In this document: one piece after another, positions 54,035 to 62,287 of the stretch | Layout of the letters: every line of letters begins with the position of its first letter | Position numbering within the stretch: the stretch's first letter is position 1 | Assembly (NCBI RefSeq): GCF_030812775.1 | Contig: NZ_JAUSTI010000008.1 | Location: 124,001-188,000 of the forward strand | DNA from: Paenibacillus tundrae | Lineage (GTDB): Bacteria; Bacillota; Bacilli; Paenibacillales; Paenibacillaceae | DNA length: 64,000 nucleotides | Direction: 5' to 3' | The notes under the pieces: generated by a model | Database searches by the model: none | What the model was told of the DNA's origin: nothing | Seen by the model: the letters and a program-made list of their open reading frames with translations, nothing else | Position numbers and translations under genes: made by a program

Positions 54035-54285
54035 TATTGAGGTTTTAAAAAAGGCTCATCGCCTGCAAACCTCCCATCGCGTGTTCACCTCCTTATAGAT
54101 TGATTATACGACATGTAAATATTACTGTAAATTGAATTAACTAAAATTAATTATATTTTTTTCCATAAATTTGGCAGGAATTCGAGAATCCCTTTCCCAG
54201 AGCCAATAAAAGGCTCATCATGGCCTATTTTGCCACAATGAACCTCTCATTGGAACACTCCTCTGTCTAATAGTAAGCAATTTTC

Positions 54286-55362
54286 CTAAGGGATAACTAC
54301 AACATCTCCCGGTTTTAGACCGCTGAGCACCTCTGTTTTGTCACCTGACTCCATCCCGGCTTTAATCGTCAGTGGCTCGGTCTGTCCATTTCCTTTGTCG
54401 AGTAATACATAAGGCTCCGCCTGATCACGCATAACGGCTATGCTGGATACAACCGTGGCATTGTCTTTGCGCGTTGTCTCAATATCACCCTCAAGACTTA
54501 CCCCGCCAAACATTTTTGCGTCTGGCTTCAAGTCAATCACCACATCGAATTGGGAAGCTTGTTTCAGATCTGTATCCGTACTCTTGCGTGCAAATTTGGA
54601 CACTTTGCTTACCTTACCCGTAAATTGGAGATCTTTCTGTGCTGTCATGCGTACCTGAACGGGCATACCTACCTTGAGCCGGAACATCTCTTCTTCTCCA
54701 ACGATCGTCATAAATTTCAGCTTGCTCGTGTTCGTAATAGACCCGATCAGTTGCCCCTCTGTCACTGCACGTGTTTTGCTGTCCTCGTCATTCATCTGGA
54801 ATATACCAGACGCGGAAGCATAGACAACGGCTTTGCTCATCACATCTTTCTTCTTCTGGATCTCCTGCTCCTTGAGAACTAATGCTTTCTGACTCAACTC
54901 GTTTGTCAGGCGTTTGCCCTCCCGTTCAACAAAAGCCTTCTTCCGTTCTTCCTCGGTTACACCAAGCGTTTCCATCATCCCTGTTTGCTCAACGCTAACC
55001 TGATTGAGTTCATAATCTAACCGAGCCTTTTCCAGATCGCTTTCCAGTTGCTGAACTTCTGTTTGTTGCGCTGTAGTATCTAACGTGAACAGAATATCTC
55101 CCTTCTTCACCTGATCTCCACTTTTCACGTGCCATTGCTTGATGCTCGAAGCGTACGGAGCGAATACATCCGTCTGGTCGGTATATACGGACTTTCCCTT
55201 CACCTGAATGGTCTGCGTCATCGTTTCCTGTGTCACGTCAAACGTAATTGGCGGTGGAATCTCTACTGGTAACTCCGGCTTAGGCTTGTACTTCTCATAT
55301 AACCAGTAGCCAACACCTGCTAATAGTGCGATGGTGATGATGATTTTAATCCATTTCTTCAT
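54286..55362 (-). CDS. Membrane-fusion/adaptor protein of an ABC exporter (MacA/HlyD-like)
   Basis: This 358-residue protein has an N-terminal membrane anchor (WIKIIITIALLAGVGYWLY). Lipoyl-like half motifs (VKSGDQVKKGDILFTLDTTAQQ and the matching ASGIFQMNDEDS) flank a helical hairpin (about residues 95-170). A beta-barrel follows (VGEEEMFRLKVGMPVQVRMTAQKDL) and a membrane-proximal domain ends in LSGLKPGDVVVIP. It should link to the FtsX-type permease encoded upstream and guide substrate across the envelope. It is last in an ATPase-permease-adaptor run, 64 bases after the permease. Confidence 0.9.
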   Translation of the reverse strand: MKKWIKIIITIALLAGVGYWLYEKYKPKPELPVEIPPPITFDVTQETMTQTIQVKGKSVYTDQTDVFAPYASSIKQWHVKSGDQVKKGDILFTLDTTAQQTEVQQLESDLEKARLDYELNQVSVEQTGMMETLGVTEEERKKAFVEREGKRLTNELSQKALVLKEQEIQKKKDVMSKAVVYASASGIFQMNDEDSKTRAVTEGQLIGSITNTSKLKFMTIVGEEEMFRLKVGMPVQVRMTAQKDLQFTGKVSKVSKFARKSTDTDLKQASQFDVVIDLKPDAKMFGGVSLEGDIETTRKDNATVVSSIAVMRDQAEPYVLLDKGNGQTEPLTIKAGMESGDKTEVLSGLKPGDVVVIP

Positions 55363-55426
55363 GTGCCCATATTCCCTTTCGCTGATAAAGTTTGGGGAGT
55401 TTCTCTCTCCTTATACAAGCTGTGTT

Positions 55427-56794
55427 TCACATCGATTTGATTACGCTCAGTGCGTTCGTTCGGGATGCGCTAATGGCTGGATAGATACCGGAAACAACCC
55501 CAACCAGTACAGCAAAAACGATGCCTAGCGGCAGAGCAGACTGCTCAATAATGACCGTCATTGGCCCGTTCTGTTGATCTGCCATCTGGCTTGCCAGCAA
55601 ACTATTCACACCGTCTAGGGCAGCAAAGGCAATACCGACACCAGCAACACCACCCATCAACCCAAGCATCGCTGCTTCAGTAATAAACATCTGGCGAATC
55701 TGCCATAGATTCGCACCGAGCACCTTCATGACACCGATCTGTTTGCGCCGCTGATGCGTAGACATGATCATGGCTACAATAATGGATAGGGAAGCCAGCA
55801 GCATAATAAATCCGCCAATGCCCATAGCAGCCTTTTGATACATCGCTAACTGACTCGACATCGCTTCCTCTTGAAACAGATTACTCTGTGTGTTTAACGT
55901 CAGCTTCTTGATCTGTTCCTCAACCTGAGAGACATAGCGTTTATTCTCCACCTTGACCAGAGCCGAGTTAAGACGCTTTGCAGCAGAATTATCAGTCTGT
56001 TGTATGCCTAGCTCATCCTGCAATGCACGAACGGTATCCAGTGGCAAATATACTTTTTTATCATTTTGGGCAGTAAAATCATCCATATTAGAAGGCTTCG
56101 TCAATTCTCCAGATACAGTCACAGATCCGCTCAGTTTGGTTTTGCCTGGATTCGTGTAATCTTCATATCGAAACTGAACTCGCTGCTGTACCAGCTGATC
56201 TTGCTTAGATGACATCTCCATATACTGCTGCAAGAGATCGTTATTGTATGGATCGGCATTCAATTGTTCAATTAACTTCTGAGTTACCTTGGGATCAACT
56301 AGACCAAACGCAGCCCCATAACTCGTCACCGCAATTCGTCCATCCTCAGCCCCGCGTCCTTGCAAATAGCTGTATCCGAATCCTCGCAGTGCTTCAAGCT
56401 CTGTTCCAATGACTTCAACATACGTACTGCGTCCGTCTGGCAGAACCATTTCTAATGTTTCCAGCTTCAACATCGGTGCGACAGCAACCACATGTGGAAG
56501 TCTTTGAATGATCTGAATCTTCTCTAACGTCAGAGCTCCCCGTTCAAAATTAGACTTCTGCCCTCCACTACCGCTGCCGGTGCGAATACCTTCATTAGGC
56601 GAAATCGTTATCTCATCCATCTTATAATTGGCATTTAACGTTTGCTCGCTAAAGGTCTGTACGGATTGCCCTACACTAAGCGCAATAATCATTGCCGCCG
56701 AGCCAATGGACAGACCAATCATGCAGAGCAGCGTTACCATCTTCCTACGAATGATCTGTCCCCAGGCCATACGTAATACATCCAGTAATCTCAC
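55427..56794 (-). CDS. MacB/FtsX-type ABC permease
   Basis: This 455-residue permease has the MacB layout. Helix 1 is near residues 18-40 (MVTLLCMIGLSIGSAAMIIALSVG), then a large extracellular MacB-PCD domain of about 270 residues (MDEITISPNEG, VVAVAPMLKLETLEMVLPDGR). Three C-terminal helices make an FtsX domain (GGFIMLLASLSIIVAMIMSTHQRRKQIGVMKVLGANLWQIRQMF gives the coupling helix). It likely exports an antibiotic, peptide or lipid. It lies 18 bases after the ATPase gene. Confidence 0.92.
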   Translation of the reverse strand: MRLLDVLRMAWGQIIRRKMVTLLCMIGLSIGSAAMIIALSVGQSVQTFSEQTLNANYKMDEITISPNEGIRTGSGSGGQKSNFERGALTLEKIQIIQRLPHVVAVAPMLKLETLEMVLPDGRSTYVEVIGTELEALRGFGYSYLQGRGAEDGRIAVTSYGAAFGLVDPKVTQKLIEQLNADPYNNDLLQQYMEMSSKQDQLVQQRVQFRYEDYTNPGKTKLSGSVTVSGELTKPSNMDDFTAQNDKKVYLPLDTVRALQDELGIQQTDNSAAKRLNSALVKVENKRYVSQVEEQIKKLTLNTQSNLFQEEAMSSQLAMYQKAAMGIGGFIMLLASLSIIVAMIMSTHQRRKQIGVMKVLGANLWQIRQMFITEAAMLGLMGGVAGVGIAFAALDGVNSLLASQMADQQNGPMTVIIEQSALPLGIVFAVLVGVVSGIYPAISASRTNALSVIKSM

Positions 56795-56811
56795 AATTTC
56801 TCTCCTCTACC

Positions 56812-57495
56812 TCAAGCTTCTCGTGCCGTCTCTTCAACCAGCACACCCTTATGTAAGGTAAGTACAACCTGCATCTGCTCAGCGACCTCTGCTTCATGCG
56901 TCACAATGACAAAGGTGGTGTTCATCTCCCGATTAAGCTTCTGCAAAATCGCAATAATCTCTTCCTCGGTCTCCGTATCCAAATTCCCTGTAGGCTCATC
57001 CGCGAAAATAACCGACGGCTCGGTAATGAGGGAGCGCGCAATACTGACCCGTTGTTGTTGACCACCAGATAATTGGGAAGGGAACAGATTCACTTTCTCA
57101 CCTAAGCCCACCTGCTCCAACAACTGAAGCGCCTTCACCTTACGCTTGGAGGGACGAACGCCCATAAATACCAGTGGCAGCTCTACATTTTCCCGGATCG
57201 TAAGATTGGACAATAGCTCATAGGATTGAAAAATAAAACCAATATGGCTGCGACGGAACTCAGCCAGACGATTTTCGCTGAAGCGAACAATATCCTGATC
57301 ATTGATGAGAATCCTCCCTTGATCCGGCTTCATCAGCCCAGCCATTAGATTAAGTAGGGTGGACTTTCCTGAACCTGAGCTGCCCAGCAGAGCAACCATC
57401 TTGCCTTTCCCAATCGTCAGATTAATATCTTGAAGCACCGGCACGCTTCCCTGTGCGTTGCGGAACGAGTGGGATACATGTTCAACTCGTAGCAT
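56812..57495 (-). CDS. LolD/MacB-type ABC transporter ATP-binding protein
   Basis: This 227-residue ATPase has Walker A GSSGSGKST, Q-loop GFIFQSYELLSNLTI, signature LSGGQQQRVSIARSL, Walker B VIFADEPTGNLD and switch VTHEAEVAEQ. The GNLD and LSGGQQQR forms are typical of LolD/SalX-type exporters paired with FtsX permeases. The ATG at 57495 (MLRVEHVSHSF) was preferred because it matches family N-termini and AAGGAAG lies about 10 bases upstream. A 41-bp repeat remnant and a terminator separate it from the upstream propeller gene, so it may have its own promoter. Confidence 0.92.
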   Translation of the reverse strand: MLRVEHVSHSFRNAQGSVPVLQDINLTIGKGKMVALLGSSGSGKSTLLNLMAGLMKPDQGRILINDQDIVRFSENRLAEFRRSHIGFIFQSYELLSNLTIRENVELPLVFMGVRPSKRKVKALQLLEQVGLGEKVNLFPSQLSGGQQQRVSIARSLITEPSVIFADEPTGNLDTETEEEIIAILQKLNREMNTTFVIVTHEAEVAEQMQVVLTLHKGVLVEETAREA

Positions 57496-57552
57496 TCCTT
57501 CTTGTCTTCCTTTCAAGCTGCTGATTATGTATAGCTTCAATAATAAAATAAA

Positions 57553-57593
57553 TGTTCAAAAATTCGGTTTTCAGTAGCGGCGACTTTTTGAAC
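57553..57593. repeat. Dispersed repeat family 1, 41-bp deletion form
   Basis: Ends TGTTCAAAAA and CTTTTTGAAC match the ends of copy B. Just inside, GGTTTTCAGTA matches the inner left end and GCGGCGACTTTTTG resembles GCGGACTTTTTG of copies A and B. It looks like copy B with about 130 internal bases lost. Confidence 0.6.
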
Positions 57594-57663
57594 TTCCTTT
57601 AAATTATAGGATGGAGATGTATCTTAGCCGTCTATAGTTGTATCTAAGTTGTAAAATGTGGCA

Positions 57664-57720
57664 CAAAAAAGACCTTGTCCGCGGGTGGGCTACAACCACC
57701 TTTGTGCAGATCAAGGTCTT
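57664..57720 (-). terminator. Terminator of the propeller gene operon
   Basis: On the minus strand, AAGACCTTG and CAAGGTCTT form the base stem, with an inner GGTGG/CCACC stem, followed by TTTTTT. It lies 18 bases after the stop at 57738. Confidence 0.88.
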
Positions 57721-57737
57721 ACAGAGGTTAATCAGAA

Positions 57738-58895
57738 CTACCAGGCTCTGAAGCTAAACCGATATAACTCACTTTTATCTAACGAGCTGCCTACTACGAA
57801 TAGTTCATCATCATTCCACTTCAGCTTCATAAAGTTCTCAATATTACGGTAGATGACCGTATCCGAGCTTAATTCATTATCATTCAGATAAGCAATATGC
57901 ACTTCATTGTTCTGATTGTCCATCGGGATGACGTAGGCCAGACGGGATTCGTCTGCATCCAGATCGAAGTTCCAATATGTCCCCTTTAACAACAGATGCA
58001 ATTGCCCTTGCTCCGCGCTGTACCGATACAATCCCTGCACATTGTTGTCCTCACCTTGGACAATCATATCCCCATTTTTCAACAGCCTAAATTGCTGAAT
58101 GTCTTTCATTTTCATAACCATGGTTACTTCATGATCATCTTCAAGAGAAATACGATAGATCGCGAAGCTGTCTTTGAGCATGACGAGGATATAAGCTTGC
58201 TTCAAATCCGGACTCACTTCGAATGCATCCATCACGATAAACGTGTCACTTGCATTCTTCACATCACTCGCATCCGTGAGCATGGACATTAACTCTTGGT
58301 GTGTGTATATCACACGAGCCTTACCTGTACTCATGTTCATCTGGCTAAAGGCAAGCTCATCCTGACCGATATAGGTGTTGTTTCCCACAAACATTCTGTA
58401 ATACGAGTTATCCTGTCCAAACTTGCTACGCTCCCCAGTACTCAGATCATAGCCAAATGTAATGCGCTGAACCTGACCTGAACGGTACTGTGAATAGACT
58501 AGCTTCTTCCGATCTGGACTTAGGAAAACGCCATAGTCGGTATTGCCGCCAATATCCTTCACCTTATTATCATCCAGAGATAAGAGAGACAATTTCAAGC
58601 CAGTATAGGACTTCTCCGGACCATTCACGACCAACGTATTCCGATCGACCACGTCAAAATCATAAATCCCAAAGTCATTCGGAATCTTCGTAGCAGATTC
58701 AATCTGAATCGTACTGCTCGGGGGTGGTGCCAGAGCGCTATTGAATTGCTCACTCGGCAGAATTACCGTTCTGGGCTTAAGGTTTCCTATGCTAAACAGA
58801 CTGCCAATACCGAAAATGCCACAAGCAAATACGATCAACAGCCCGAACAGCATCAATCTATCACGGTGATTACGCCAAAATCCTGAAGGCCTCAT
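57738..58895 (-). CDS. Membrane-anchored beta-propeller-like protein
   Basis: This 385-residue protein has one N-terminal membrane helix ([21 protein letters not shown]) and an outward domain of WD40/PD40-like strands: [45 protein letters not shown] and [15 protein letters not shown]. These resemble TolB-type propeller blades. No catalytic residues are evident. It overlaps the histidine kinase gene by 4 bases and is the third gene of a regulator-kinase-propeller operon, so it may modulate the kinase or the neighbouring exporter. That role is inferred from position only. Confidence 0.75.
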   Translation of the reverse strand: MRPSGFWRNHRDRLMLFGLLIVFACGIFGIGSLFSIGNLKPRTVILPSEQFNSALAPPPSSTIQIESATKIPNDFGIYDFDVVDRNTLVVNGPEKSYTGLKLSLLSLDDNKVKDIGGNTDYGVFLSPDRKKLVYSQYRSGQVQRITFGYDLSTGERSKFGQDNSYYRMFVGNNTYIGQDELAFSQMNMSTGKARVIYTHQELMSMLTDASDVKNASDTFIVMDAFEVSPDLKQAYILVMLKDSFAIYRISLEDDHEVTMVMKMKDIQQFRLLKNGDMIVQGEDNNVQGLYRYSAEQGQLHLLLKGTYWNFDLDADESRLAYVIPMDNQNNEVHIAYLNDNELSSDTVIYRNIENFMKLKWNDDELFVVGSSLDKSELYRFSFRAW

Positions 58896-60358
58896 GCGTT
58901 CCTTTCCCCCGGAAGACGGATATGCACTTGTGTACCTTCATGTATGATGCTCTTCATTTCTACTGTTCCCCCATGACGCTCAACGATGTTTTTCACAATG
59001 GATAATCCGAGTCCAGCGCTTCCTTTCTCCGTGCGATTAATCCCTTTATCCTGATAGAAAGGCTCGAATACATACTGGAGCGCTTCCGCACCAATTCCCT
59101 CTCCCTGGTCGCGAATGACAATATCGATACTGTCGCCTTGACGAGAGGACTGTACCTCGATAATCGAGTTCACATCGCTATACTTCACCGAGTTATCCAG
59201 AACGTTGAGAAATACCTCCTTGAGCTTGTCGCGATCTCCGTGAAGGTAGAGCTCTTCCTCCAGCTCATAGTGGATACCAATGTTGTACTTGCCTGCCTTG
59301 ATGGACATGTCCTCACAAGCTTCGCGAATAATATCGGATACTTCGATGCGCTCGAACCGATACGCCTGAATGACTGCTGATGACACAGAGACCTCCAAAA
59401 TATCGGCAACCATCGTATTGAGACGTCGGCTTTCTTTGATGATATAGTTCATCCCTTTATCGAAAAAAGCCTGATCCGTAAACCCATTATCCCGTAAGAT
59501 CTGGGCGTACCCCAGAATTGTCGTTAAAGGCGTTTTTAACTCATGCGTAACATTATCAAAAAAAACTTTGCTTCGTGCCTGCACTTGTTTCACTTCGTCC
59601 CGTTCTCGCTCAATGACATCAATCTGCTCTCGAACTCGGTCAATCATGACTGTAAAGCTTGAGGCCAGCTCACCAATCTCATCCTTCGTAGTAATCTGAA
59701 TATCTGCATGGAGACTTCCTTGCGCCACTTCAGCAGACCGTTTCGTCAATACACGGATCGGTTGCGTGATTTTCCGGGAAATAAAGATCGATGCGATAAA
59801 TATAAATACGAAAATAGCCGCCGCAAATAACTTAATCGTATTTTGGAAACGGAGGTTCCGCTTATACAGATCGGTATAATCCTTCTCCAATTGCACAATG
59901 CCAATCACTTGCTGACCTGATTGAATCGGAAAAGATAAACTTGCGGTCACTTGACCTTGATCCACCACTGTTGTGTAAGCAATCTTAGACTGCATAGCCT
60001 GCTCAACATCAGGAATGTCAGTTCGCCTAACGACGTTAACCCCGCTGTTCGCAGCGCTATATAACGACGCATCCGGACGGTAGACCGTAACTGTTCCACC
60101 AACCGCAGAACCGATCTGCTCTGCTAGCTCGCGGCTTCCAGCTTCGAGCGTATCCTTGCTCATTCGTTTATTATGAATCAAGAAATACTGATTCAGCGCA
60201 ATATCTAGGTTTTTTTTCGATTGAACGATATCCTCATGCACTTCTCGATACATATTCTCCTCGGCTACCTTGCTTGAGAGAATCAAGAGAGCAGCGAATC
60301 CGATGAACACGATGGCTGAAAATAACACCACCATTTTGAACTGAATCGTCCACTTCAT
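58892..60358 (-). CDS. Sensor histidine kinase (HAMP, HisKA)
   Basis: The 488-residue kinase has helix 1 near residues 8-28, an extracellular sensor of about 135 residues (sCache-like: [20 protein letters not shown]) and helix 2 near 172-192. HAMP follows ([22 protein letters not shown]). The HisKA box is [23 protein letters not shown], the N-box [17 protein letters not shown], and the G-boxes [10 protein letters not shown] and [14 protein letters not shown]. It overlaps the regulator upstream and the propeller gene downstream by 4 bases each. Probably an envelope or antibiotic-stress sensor in view of the exporter nearby. Confidence 0.93.
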   Translation of the reverse strand: MKWTIQFKMVVLFSAIVFIGFAALLILSSKVAEENMYREVHEDIVQSKKNLDIALNQYFLIHNKRMSKDTLEAGSRELAEQIGSAVGGTVTVYRPDASLYSAANSGVNVVRRTDIPDVEQAMQSKIAYTTVVDQGQVTASLSFPIQSGQQVIGIVQLEKDYTDLYKRNLRFQNTIKLFAAAIFVFIFIASIFISRKITQPIRVLTKRSAEVAQGSLHADIQITTKDEIGELASSFTVMIDRVREQIDVIERERDEVKQVQARSKVFFDNVTHELKTPLTTILGYAQILRDNGFTDQAFFDKGMNYIIKESRRLNTMVADILEVSVSSAVIQAYRFERIEVSDIIREACEDMSIKAGKYNIGIHYELEEELYLHGDRDKLKEVFLNVLDNSVKYSDVNSIIEVQSSRQGDSIDIVIRDQGEGIGAEALQYVFEPFYQDKGINRTEKGSAGLGLSIVKNIVERHGGTVEMKSIIHEGTQVHIRLPGERNA

Positions 60359-61068
60359 GTCTGCACCTGAATATTCAATTTGTATCCTACGCCAAATACC
60401 GTTTCAATCATCGAAATCCCTTGTGCTCCGCTATCAAGCTTCTTGCGGATTCGTTGTACATGAATGTCCACCGTTCGGGTATCTCCAGCGAATTCAAATC
60501 CCCATACCTTGTCCAGCAGCTCGGAGCGTGTATGCACCTTGCGGTGATGGTTCACCAGAAATAACAGCAGATCGTATTCTTTATTCGTTAGGCCTGCACG
60601 TTCCCCGTCCTTCCACACTTCACGCTCATCCTTGCGGATCTCGATATGTTGGCCTAACCTTACAACCTCATAAGACTGATTCTCCAGCGTTTCACTAATC
60701 AGGTCGATCCGGCGAAAGATAGCTCGAATACGTGCAACAACCTCACGGATATCAAACGGTTTAGTAATATAATCATCTGCTCCAAGCTCCATGCCGAGCA
60801 CCTTATCTAACATATCGGACTTCGCAGTAATCATGATTACCGGAATTTTGGAATTTACAGATAACTGTCTGCACACATCAAACCCGCTCATGTCCGGTAG
60901 CATCAGATCCAGCAGGATCAGATCGGGCTTCGAATGACGAAGCAGTTCTAGGCCTTCTTTTCCAGAAGCGGCTTCCTTCATCTCAAATCCTTCTTTACGC
61001 AACGAATACGATAAAATATCTCGAATGGATTCTTCGTCCTCAATAATCAAAATCTCTTTTTGTCTCAT
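60355..61068 (-). CDS. OmpR/PhoB-family response regulator
   Basis: This 237-residue regulator has a receiver domain with acidic pair in IIEDEESI, phospho-Asp in LILLDLMLPDMSG (about residue 53), Thr in VIMITAKSD and Lys in YITKPFDIREV. The C-terminal winged helix (about 140-235) shows LTNKEYDLLLFLVNHHRKVHTRSELLDKVWG and RTVDIHVQRIRKKLD. It is the cognate partner of the overlapping kinase. Likely targets are its own operon and the ABC exporter genes. Confidence 0.95.
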   Translation of the reverse strand: MRQKEILIIEDEESIRDILSYSLRKEGFEMKEAASGKEGLELLRHSKPDLILLDLMLPDMSGFDVCRQLSVNSKIPVIMITAKSDMLDKVLGMELGADDYITKPFDIREVVARIRAIFRRIDLISETLENQSYEVVRLGQHIEIRKDEREVWKDGERAGLTNKEYDLLLFLVNHHRKVHTRSELLDKVWGFEFAGDTRTVDIHVQRIRKKLDSGAQGISMIETVFGVGYKLNIQVQT

Positions 61069-61115
61069 GATCCTCTCGTAATCTCCCTGCTCTATGAATT
61101 TCCTTCTGTTGCCTC

Positions 61116-61277
61116 GGTCGTGTCTGAAAACTCGCTGAAGTGCATCTTTTACCGCCTTTTCGCCCCCTACTGCGCCACTTTCCCTTGACGTGCCCCGGCA
61201 CGCCTACGGAAAACTTCCTTGCTTGGAACGAAAATTCAGCAAAATCTGCTTCCTTCGGAGTTTTCAGTCACGCCCTA
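61116..61277. mobile_element. MITE-like repeat family 2, copy C (about 162 bp)
   Basis: It is the near-identical reverse complement of copy D (62105-62268). Shared blocks include GAAGTGCATCTTTTACCGCC, TTTTCGCCCCCT, TTTCCCTTGACGTGCCCC, GGCACGCCT, TTGGAACGAAAATTC and CTTCCTTCGGAGTTTTCAG. The right end is CGCCCTA; the left end is worn. It has no coding capacity. It fills the gap upstream of the ECF sigma gene (61069-61443), whose remaining bases presumably hold the sigma-gene promoter. Confidence 0.85.
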
Positions 61278-61443
61278 TTTTGTATCGCAAATTGGCTCCT
61301 TGAACAGAGGAATGCGAGAAATGTTACAACTCCGATACAACTCTGAACGGTTTGGAAACAACCGCCCGATATACTTGCATCATAAGCAAGAGTAACCAGA
61401 CCGGAATCAAGCCTGATCTGTATCCAAGGGGGATTCACATCAT

Positions 61444-61920
61444 ATGAACAACACACAGATAAATGATGCGTACATCAACTATAAATCAGAAATTACAAGG
61501 TATCTATCTCACATCCTCAAACAACCACAGGATGCCGAGGATCTAGCTCAGGAGTGCTTCATTCGGCTCATGAAAGTGACTGATCCCATACCCGAAGATC
61601 GACTTCTCTACTATCTCAAGCGTATTGCTCGCAATCTAGCAATGGATAGCTTCCGTAGACGTACTCGTACGTTACGGCGCGACAGCCGACTGGAAGTACC
61701 CACACACCATGTAGACACACTAAGTCTTGAAATTAATGAAGGTGTTAATGATCTTGTCTCCCATATTAACAATACCGAGCATCGTAAAATATTAGAGCTA
61801 CGCCTGATCCATGGATATTCTATTAAAGAAACAGCCGAGCTGGTCAACCGCAGTGAAGGCATGATTAAATCCTCTGTCTTCCATGCAGTCAATCGAATCC
61901 GAGCCAAAGTCATCTCCTAA
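61444..61920 (+). CDS. ECF-type RNA polymerase sigma factor
   Basis: This 158-residue sigma-70 family member has region 2 at about residues 10-75 (ITRYLSHILKQPQDAEDLAQECFIRLMK, YLKRIARNLAMDSFRRR) and region 4 at about 105-155 (ILELRLIHGYSIKETAELVNRSEGMIKSSVFHAVNRIRAKV). It is short, without region 3, as in ECF sigmas. AAGGGGG lies about 10 bases before the ATG. No anti-sigma gene is adjacent; both flanks are repeats of family 2, so it is a single-gene unit. Regulon and signal unknown. Confidence 0.93.
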   Translation: MNNTQINDAYINYKSEITRYLSHILKQPQDAEDLAQECFIRLMKVTDPIPEDRLLYYLKRIARNLAMDSFRRRTRTLRRDSRLEVPTHHVDTLSLEINEGVNDLVSHINNTEHRKILELRLIHGYSIKETAELVNRSEGMIKSSVFHAVNRIRAKVIS

Positions 61921-61936
61921 GAGATGGCTTTTTTAT
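61909..61936 (+). terminator. Terminator of the ECF sigma gene
   Basis: GTCATCTC and GAGATGGC pair around CTAA (one G-U pair) and are followed by six T. The stem includes the last codons and stop of the gene. Confidence 0.8.
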
Positions 61937-62104
61937 TATGAAAATGAACATATTGTAGCACACGGAGAAGCGATTATATATACCTAAGACCTATACTAAT
62001 ATGTCATAATACCCAATTTTACAAATATCGAGTTAATTTTTACAATTTGGTATGACTATGTTAGATTTTGGTATGGTAGAATATGGACGAACTTATGAAT
62101 CAAC

Positions 62105-62268
62105 TAGGGCGGGGCTGAAAACTCCGAAGGAAGCAGATTTTGCCGAATTTTCGTTCCAAGTCAGGAAGTTTAACGCAGGCGTGCCGGGGCACGTCAAGGG
62201 AAAGTGACGCAGCAGGGGGCGAAAAGGCGGTAAAAGATGCACTTCAGGGAGTTTTCAGGTACGCCCTA
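62105..62268. mobile_element. MITE-like repeat family 2, copy D (about 164 bp)
   Basis: The terminal inverted repeats are TAGGGCG...CTGAAAACTCC and GGAGTTTTCAG...CGCCCTA, 17 of 20 inner bases matching. The outer T/A could reflect a TA target duplication as in mariner/IS630-type MITEs. It is inverted relative to copy C. Its right end lies within 20 bases of the start of the next gene, so it may supply promoter or terminator sequence there. The bases between the sigma gene and this copy are AT-rich with nothing recognised. Confidence 0.85.
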
Positions 62269-62287
62269 ATATTTGGGAGGGATTTGG

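Larger units (their letters stand above)
53430..54285. other. Long intergenic region upstream of the GH6 cellulase
   Basis: These 856 bases are without a recognised gene. Contents seen: the GH6 ribosome binding site; an 11-bp inverted pair GTTCAACTAAA (53457-53467) / TTTAGTTGAAC (53664-53674); the second 38-bp dispersed element; a LacI-type palindrome (54021-54034); and two loosely similar AAAAGGCTCATC stretches near 54051 and 54206, the latter possibly a weak terminator for the adaptor gene. The length hints at a complex promoter or a long 5' leader for the cellulase. Confidence 0.5.
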
